44,739 nt of DNA from Bacillota bacterium (GTDB lineage Bacteria; Bacillota; JADQBR01), in assembly GCA_016278515.1 (NCBI GenBank), contig JADQBR010000037.1, forward strand, positions 1 to 44,739. The letters run 5' to 3'. Each line of letters begins with the position of its first letter. Position 1 is the first letter of the stretch. Below the pieces are notes generated by a model. The model had not been told where the DNA came from. It searched no databases and saw only the letters and a program-made list of their open reading frames with translations. A program made the translations under genes and the position numbers. This document shows positions 43,392 through 44,739 of the stretch, in pieces.

Positions 43392-44132
43392 ATGGAAGTC
43401 CAAATTGAAGGACGTATACCAGTATTAGAAGCACTTAAGGCTGATCGCGCAATAAAGCAGATCTTATTGGCTAAAGGGAGTAAAGGGAAAATAATTGAGG
43501 ACATTGAAAGCCTTAGTAGTCGCAAGGGGATTCCCTGCAAATGGGTAACAAAACAAATAATAGAAGAGCGAGCCGATACTCGTGGGCATCAAGGCATAAT
43601 TGCAACGGCTCAACAAAGGGATTATGTATCGTTAGAAGAAACTGTTTTAGAAATAGATTTAAAAGAAAAACCGATTATTTTAATGTTAGATCATCTGCAA
43701 GACCCCCAGAATTTTGGAGCTATCATTAGAATCGCGGAAACCGCAGGTGTGAAAGTTATCATCATACCCAAGAATCGCAGTGTGGGGTTGTCGCCGGTAG
43801 TTGCTAGAGTGTCTGCTGGTGCGGTAGAATATTTGCCGGTAGCGCAGGTAAACAATTTAGCTCAGGCCATTGACTGGTTGAAAGAACAAGGTTATTGGAT
43901 TGTTGGTGCGGAAGCAGCAGCCGGCACTACAGTTTATCGAACAGACCTTGTTGTGCCTATGGTGATGGTGATCGGCAGCGAAGGAAAAGGTTTAAGTAGA
44001 TTAGTTAAAGAAAAATGTGATTTCCTGATAAACTTGCCATTAAGGGGAGAAGTTAATTCCCTCAACGCATCTGCGGCGTCTGCGGCGCTCTTATTTGAGG
44101 CTGTTAGGCAGCGATTAGAGAAAAAAGAATAG
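43392..44132 (+). CDS. rlmB: 23S rRNA 2'-O-ribose methyltransferase, SpoU family (RlmB-like)
   Basis: A 246-residue SPOUT-fold methyltransferase. The N-terminal substrate domain begins IEGRIPVLEALKADRAIKQILLAKG. The three SpoU motifs are LDHLQDPQNFGAIIRIAETAG, MVIGSEGKGLSRLVKEKCD and INLPLRGEVNSLNASAASAALLFEA. ATG 43392 follows AGGTGA. By homology it targets G2251 of 23S rRNA; other guanosine targets are possible. Confidence 0.93.
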   Translation: MEVQIEGRIPVLEALKADRAIKQILLAKGSKGKIIEDIESLSSRKGIPCKWVTKQIIEERADTRGHQGIIATAQQRDYVSLEETVLEIDLKEKPIILMLDHLQDPQNFGAIIRIAETAGVKVIIIPKNRSVGLSPVVARVSAGAVEYLPVAQVNNLAQAIDWLKEQGYWIVGAEAAAGTTVYRTDLVVPMVMVIGSEGKGLSRLVKEKCDFLINLPLRGEVNSLNASAASAALLFEAVRQRLEKKE

Positions 44133-44142
44133 GTGATTCCGG

Positions 44143-44652
44143 TTGGAAGATATTTTAATTGTAGATGGTTACAACATAATTAACTCGTGGCCTGAGCTGG
44201 TGGTGCTGAGAAATGATAGCTATGCTCATGCGCGGGACAAGCTCTTGGAGATACTGCAGGGCTATCAAGGGCTAGCTAGTGTGAAAGTGATAGTAGTCTA
44301 TGATGCCCATTTAGTTAAGGGTGGCTTGCAGCGGCAGGAAAACATCGGCGGTGTTCAAGTAATTTTCAGTGGTGAAGGAGAAACTGCTGATATGATTATA
44401 GAAAGGCTTGCCGACCAACTTACTTCTAGATTTGACGTAGCCGTCGCGACTTCCGACTGGGCCGAACAACAATTAGTAATTCAAAGAGGTGCAACCAGAC
44501 TTTCTGCCCGAGAGTTACTGGAAAATGTTAACAAATATAAAATTAATAGTCGCAAGTATTATAGGGGAAATACCATAAATAGCCAGACTCTGGATGCAAG
44601 AATAGAAGCAAAAGTGCGGGATACCTTAGAAAAATGGCGAAGGAAAAGGTAA
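44143..44652 (+). CDS. yacP: NYN domain RNase, YacP/Rae1 family
   Basis: A 169-residue PIN-like nuclease. ILIVDGYNIINSWPEL and VIVVYDAHLVKGG carry the acidic metal ligands, with DMIIERLADQL and VATSDWAEQQLVIQRGATRLSARELL after. The Bacillus homologue Rae1 cuts mRNA on the ribosome. The start is TTG 44143 after AGGTGATT. It follows rlmB by ten bases as in other Firmicutes. The remaining 87 bases of the window hold no gene that I can see. Confidence 0.92.
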   Translation: MEDILIVDGYNIINSWPELVVLRNDSYAHARDKLLEILQGYQGLASVKVIVVYDAHLVKGGLQRQENIGGVQVIFSGEGETADMIIERLADQLTSRFDVAVATSDWAEQQLVIQRGATRLSARELLENVNKYKINSRKYYRGNTINSQTLDARIEAKVRDTLEKWRRKR

Positions 44653-44739
44653 AATGCCTGATATGATTGGATGCTGCTTTTCTATCAGAACTGACGCATG
44701 AAGCTTAAGATTGATAACTGATAAGGGATAGCAGAAATT

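Overview
The window reads as a low-to-mid GC, anaerobic, Gram-positive (Firmicutes/Clostridia-type, possibly Peptococcaceae-like) chromosome. The evidence is the ctsR-mcsA-mcsB-clpC-radA-disA-carD-PIN/TRAM-ispD-ispF-gltX-cysE-cysS-mrnC-thyX-rlmB-yacP gene order, a T-box leader, CtsR operators, Shine-Dalgarno-rich starts, and oxygen-sensitive enzymes (glycyl radical enzyme, tungsten-type aldehyde:ferredoxin oxidoreductase, polyferredoxin). Species cannot be told from sequence alone.

Layout. (1) 1-960: the end of an rRNA operon with tRNA-Ile (cut by the window edge), tRNA-Ala, two tandem structured repeats where a 23S gene would be expected, 5S rRNA, tRNA-Asn and a strong terminator. (2) 1132-6994: a CBS-PAS sigma-54 activator, a proline dehydrogenase on the minus strand, and a divergent polyferredoxin / AOR / MoaD-like operon. 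Sigma-54-type -24/-12 elements with exact GG-N10-GC spacing lie in front of both the proline dehydrogenase and the ferredoxin-AOR operon. (3) 7259-21959: a large hydroxyproline/proline catabolic island in two transcription blocks. Block A: OCD-family reductase, Cys/Thr proline-racemase-family dehydratase and a complete branched-chain-type ABC importer. Block B: GntR/FCD regulator, Cys/Cys epimerase/racemase, glycyl-radical activase, HypD-like glycyl radical dehydratase, two-subunit aconitase X and a QueG-like Fe-S protein. Each block begins with a site matching the FCD-GntR operator pattern TnGTnnnACnA. (4) 22243-26625: lysA, two small Gate-domain membrane proteins and a minus-strand PrpE/ACSS3-type acyl-CoA synthetase. 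(5) 26938-44652: the conserved housekeeping/stress block listed above.

How it may work together (inference). The importer brings in hydroxyprolines or proline. trans-4-hydroxy-L-proline is dehydrated by the HypD-like enzyme to pyrroline-5-carboxylate (P5C) or epimerised. trans-3- and cis-3-hydroxy-L-proline are dehydrated by the Cys/Thr enzyme and aconitase X to pyrroline-2-carboxylate, which the OCD-family enzyme reduces to L-proline. Proline dehydrogenase gives P5C, in equilibrium with glutamate semialdehyde. No aldehyde dehydrogenase is present, but a sigma-54-linked AOR is, which raises the possibility that the semialdehyde is oxidised with ferredoxin as acceptor. That last step is the most novel suggestion here and is untested.

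Start codons were revised by eye from ribosome binding sites, so several genes are given shorter than their maximal open frame. All family calls rest on motifs read by eye, without database searches.
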